DNA of 64,000 nucleotides, taken from Asticcacaulis sp. UBA2476 (lineage in GTDB: Bacteria > Pseudomonadota > Alphaproteobacteria > Caulobacterales > Caulobacteraceae). Every line of letters begins with the position of its first letter. Within the stretch, counting starts at the first letter, position 1. The notes beneath the pieces are model-generated. The model saw only the letters and a list, made by a program, of their open reading frames with translations, searched no databases and was not told where the DNA came from. This document shows, piece after piece, positions 61,634 through 64,000 of the stretch. Location: positions 1-64,000 of the forward strand of contig DDPE01000049.1 of NCBI GenBank assembly GCA_002342035.1, in the 5' to 3' direction. The translations under genes were made by a program, and so were the position numbers.

Positions 61634-62719
61634 TTAAGCCGCGTGCCCCTCCGCCCGGCGCAGGCGCCAGAAACGGATGGTGCGCAGCGCCGTCTCACGC
61701 GGCAGGTCGGCATAAAGCCGGCCATATTCCTGCGCCTTGGCCATGGCGTTTTCCTGATGGTTAAGCATGATCATGGCATAGGTCAGGAACAGCGATTTCT
61801 CAAGGTCAGCGGACTTGCACGCAATGGCCAGGGCGTCGATTTCACGCTTTTCCACCAGATGCTTGGCGGTCAGGAAATCAAGATCGGCCAGTTGCGACAG
61901 GGCGACCAGGAACCAGGTCGGATTCGGGTCACGCATATAGCGCGCCAGCAGCGGCGGGGTCAGTTTTTCGTTCTTGCGCAGGGCCTCGACCTCAGCCGAA
62001 ATGGCTTCATAATCCGCCGGATATGAGCCGTGGGCGATGGCGACGCTGTTGCGGCCCTTGCTCATGGCCTCATCCAGCAAGGCCGGATCGAGCTTGGCGT
62101 TTTCTTCGAGGATGCGCTCACGCAGGCGGGCTTCGACCACGAAATACATCTCGTTCATCAGGTCGGCGGGCAGGTCGGTCCGCCCAATGACGGCGGCGTG
62201 TAGTTCCGGATTGGCCTGAGCGCGGGCCACGACCGCTTCGGTCGATTCCCGCGACAGGCGCGCGCCTTCGTTTTTCAAAAGCACATTGAGCGTGGTGTCG
62301 TCGCCGCGTTTGACGATGACGCCGGAGACGTTTTCGGTGACGGTTTCCCGGCGCGACACGGCGCGTAAGTGCTCCTGTCCCTGGGTATTGACGACGTGCA
62401 AAAGGTCGCTTTCCGACAGAGCGTTTGAGCGCATCAGGATCGGTTCGGCCACATCGATATGGTCGACCATCAGTTGGCGCAACAGCCCTTGCGGAGCCGC
62501 CGCCGCACCAGACATTTTATGGGCGATTTCGGCGCGGACCACGGCCTCCATCTCATCGGTGAGCTGGCTCATGACCATATCGTAAAGCTGCATTTCCGTG
62601 TCGGAAATGGCGTCAGGATGGGCCAGAAACAGGTTGGTGACTTCGCGCAGGAGCTCACGGCGTTTGCCGCTCGACGGCTCCTTGGCGAGGTCGATCAGAG
62701 ATAATAAGGCAGATGACAT
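61634..62719 (-). CDS. DUF2336 domain protein
   Basis: The 361-residue, mostly helical product matches DUF2336, a family common in Caulobacterales and other alphaproteobacteria: SALLSLIDLAKEPSSGKRRE, EVTNLFLAHPDAISDTEMQL, YDMVMSQLTDEMEAVVRAEI and VDHIDVAEPILMRSNALSES. The function is unknown; its HEAT-like helices suggest protein binding. It is transcribed alone, convergent with the hypothetical gene to its left. Confidence 0.85.
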   Translation of the reverse strand: MSSALLSLIDLAKEPSSGKRRELLREVTNLFLAHPDAISDTEMQLYDMVMSQLTDEMEAVVRAEIAHKMSGAAAAPQGLLRQLMVDHIDVAEPILMRSNALSESDLLHVVNTQGQEHLRAVSRRETVTENVSGVIVKRGDDTTLNVLLKNEGARLSRESTEAVVARAQANPELHAAVIGRTDLPADLMNEMYFVVEARLRERILEENAKLDPALLDEAMSKGRNSVAIAHGSYPADYEAISAEVEALRKNEKLTPPLLARYMRDPNPTWFLVALSQLADLDFLTAKHLVEKREIDALAIACKSADLEKSLFLTYAMIMLNHQENAMAKAQEYGRLYADLPRETALRTIRFWRLRRAEGHAA

Positions 62720-62766
62720 GTGCAGACCATGTGATTGAAATATTCTATTTCGGAACGCGGTAGTTT

Positions 62767-63690
62767 TTACGGTTTGGTATCAGCAGTTTGGGCCGTCGGC
62801 AGGTTGTCACCAGCCGCAGAGGTGTTGGACAGACTATCGGGCACCAGACCGTAGTCGCGGTGCAGCGAATAATAACGCGCGCCCTGATCGGTGGTGGCGC
62901 TGTCGGTTTCGCCCGCAGCAACCGCCGGACCGCGGTAATATTTGCTGGTGGGCGGAATGTGGTAGGCGTCAGGATCGGGCGCGACCGTCAGAGTTTGTTC
63001 GGCCGCAGATGGCGAAGGCGGCGGGGCAACCGGGCTAAGCGCCACTTTCGTTTCAGGCTTTGCGGCGGCAGCGGCCTGAACCGGCGCTGGCTTAGGTGCG
63101 GCAGGTTTAGGGTTGGGGATCGGCGCCATGGTCACCGGCGGCGGAACCGCCTTTGCTACGGGCTTGGCGGGTGCCGGTTTGGTCGCGGGCGCAGATGTAT
63201 GACGCACCACCCCAGCGGCTTCCAGTTCGCGCAGGGCCTCAGCCGTCAGGCGCGGTGGTGGCGCGGGCAGTGCAGGCGCGTTAACAGACGCCACGGTCAT
63301 TATGGGTGCGGTTTGGGGCGCGACGGCGACGCTGCGCGGACGATAGATATAGGCGGCAGCCGGTTCCGGCACATAGGGCGCGGGGCGCTCAGACGATGCC
63401 GCAACCGGGGATAAGATGTCGGAGAGGGCCACAGGGGGTATGTTTTGCGGGGCTGCGGGCTGGGCTTTTGGGGCCGTTTGGCTTTGTGATTTTCCGGCCC
63501 AATTCAGGTCTTTTTTGAAAAAGCCACCGACTTCGCCATAAGGGGACGGCGGTACACCATACTGTCCGGCTTTTGGGGCCGTATCTGATGGTTTTCCGGG
63601 CCAGTTAAGCATGGGGTCAGGCGCGGCCGCCACAGGCAGCACACTCACCAAAATCCCGCACACACTGAGACGAAACAGAGCCTTTACCAT
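62767..63690 (-). CDS. Secreted proline/alanine-rich protein
   Basis: From the ATG at 63690 the product has 307 residues. A signal peptide (MVKALFRLSVCGILVSVLPV, cleaved after AAA) is followed by short motifs with NWPGKP and NWAGKS, which are near repeats. A long low-complexity Pro/Ala/Lys segment then runs to a C-terminal part with YHIPPTSKYYRGPAV and ARYYSLHRDYGLVPDSL. It is probably a periplasmic or envelope-linked linker protein. No domain is recognised. Confidence 0.55.
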   Translation of the reverse strand: MVKALFRLSVCGILVSVLPVAAAPDPMLNWPGKPSDTAPKAGQYGVPPSPYGEVGGFFKKDLNWAGKSQSQTAPKAQPAAPQNIPPVALSDILSPVAASSERPAPYVPEPAAAYIYRPRSVAVAPQTAPIMTVASVNAPALPAPPPRLTAEALRELEAAGVVRHTSAPATKPAPAKPVAKAVPPPVTMAPIPNPKPAAPKPAPVQAAAAAKPETKVALSPVAPPPSPSAAEQTLTVAPDPDAYHIPPTSKYYRGPAVAAGETDSATTDQGARYYSLHRDYGLVPDSLSNTSAAGDNLPTAQTADTKP

Positions 63691-63852
63691 CACACCGCGA
63701 TCACAAAAAACAGGTTGCAACGCGATGACCCTACGCCGTCAAGTTTAATATCCGCCTAACCGGATGGGAGGATTCGCAGGTTAATATTTTGAGATATATA
63801 TTTTCGGAATAATACTTAGGATGATAGTCTTAAAGGTTGTTGGCGGTAACGG

Positions 63853-64000
63853 ATGAAATTCGGGCAGCTTAAATCGGTCGCACATAATATCGCAGACTCC
63901 TTTACGTCCGGGATATGTCTGCTGATTAATTGTGTCGAATTCATCGATGTATATGCTGAAGCGCAGGTCTCACCTGATGGGTATATTATCGTTGATTTTT
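63853..64000 (+). CDS. Hypothetical protein, 5' end only
   Basis: An open frame begins at ATG 63853 and runs off the window after 49 residues (MKFGQLKSVAHNIADSFTSG, then ICLLINCVEFIDVYAEAQVS). The start lies in an otherwise empty region divergent from the proline-rich gene and is preceded only by GGTAACGG. The family cannot be told from this part. Confidence 0.5.
   Translation, partial: MKFGQLKSVAHNIADSFTSGICLLINCVEFIDVYAEAQVSPDGYIIVDF

Overview
The window reads as chromosomal DNA of a stalked or prosthecate alphaproteobacterium of the Caulobacteraceae; Asticcacaulis is my best guess from gene content, not from any search. The evidence is a full-length ctrA whose product ends in Ala-Ala, a gcrA gene with CtrA, DnaA and GANTC sites in its promoter, dense GANTC sites before ctrA, a DUF2336 protein, a SapC-family protein, and many secreted plant-polysaccharide hydrolases. 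The first ~2.5 kb (FNT transporter, flgM, flgN, lytic transglycosylase, 5' part of flhA) differs: it is much more GC-rich, has a sigma-54 promoter, and carries an inverted repeat typical of sphingomonads. The change falls inside the conserved FHIPEP segment of flhA, so the left end may be an assembly chimera or, less likely, a recombination tract.

Layout. 1-4.1 kb: flagellar genes ending with flhA. 4.1-7.4 kb: orphan CobT-like VWA protein, membrane glycosyltransferase and DUF4282 protein, with an 85-bp direct repeat flanking the glycosyltransferase. 7.4-10.3 kb: fliI-fliJ with a GH10 xylanase coupled behind them. 10.3-18.6 kb: Sel1 protein, nuclease-helicase (DUF2075), quinone reductase, GH28 enzyme with a foreign N-terminus, hemerythrin protein, and a dicarboxylate-type symporter with a homopolymer frameshift. 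19-21.5 kb: ctrA and a small arsenate/phosphatase cluster. 22.7-30.7 kb: a decayed integrative element at tRNA-Gly(CCC), bounded by 26-bp att-like repeats and holding a serine recombinase, orphan DNA methyltransferase, XRE regulator, small unknown genes, and three loci (integrase, helicase, tRNA) that keep both ends but lack the middle.

31-46 kb: gcrA, apaG, dcd, an M23 peptidase, the three-gene ydbH-ynbE-ydbL envelope lipid-transport set, an acyltransferase, a CHAP protein, a CorA transporter, ltaE with a SAM-I/IV-like leader RNA, and a pentapeptide-repeat protein. 46.5-49.2 kb: divergent zur and znuD-like TonB receptor sharing Zur-box-like palindromes. 49-64 kb: SapC protein, GH53 galactanase, TPR-like protein, ThuA protein, an AT-rich TIR-domain gene, a TacA-TacT type toxin-antitoxin pair, dienelactone hydrolase, a membrane protein, a divergent GH43/esterase pair, a DUF2336 protein and a proline-rich secreted protein.

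Themes: cell-cycle control (CtrA, GcrA, GANTC), flagellar assembly, hemicellulose and pectin breakdown (GH10, GH28, GH53, GH43, esterase), zinc homeostasis, envelope maintenance, and scattered defence or mobile genes (DUF2075, TIR, TA pair, tRNA island). All family assignments come from reading motifs by eye; none was confirmed by a database search.
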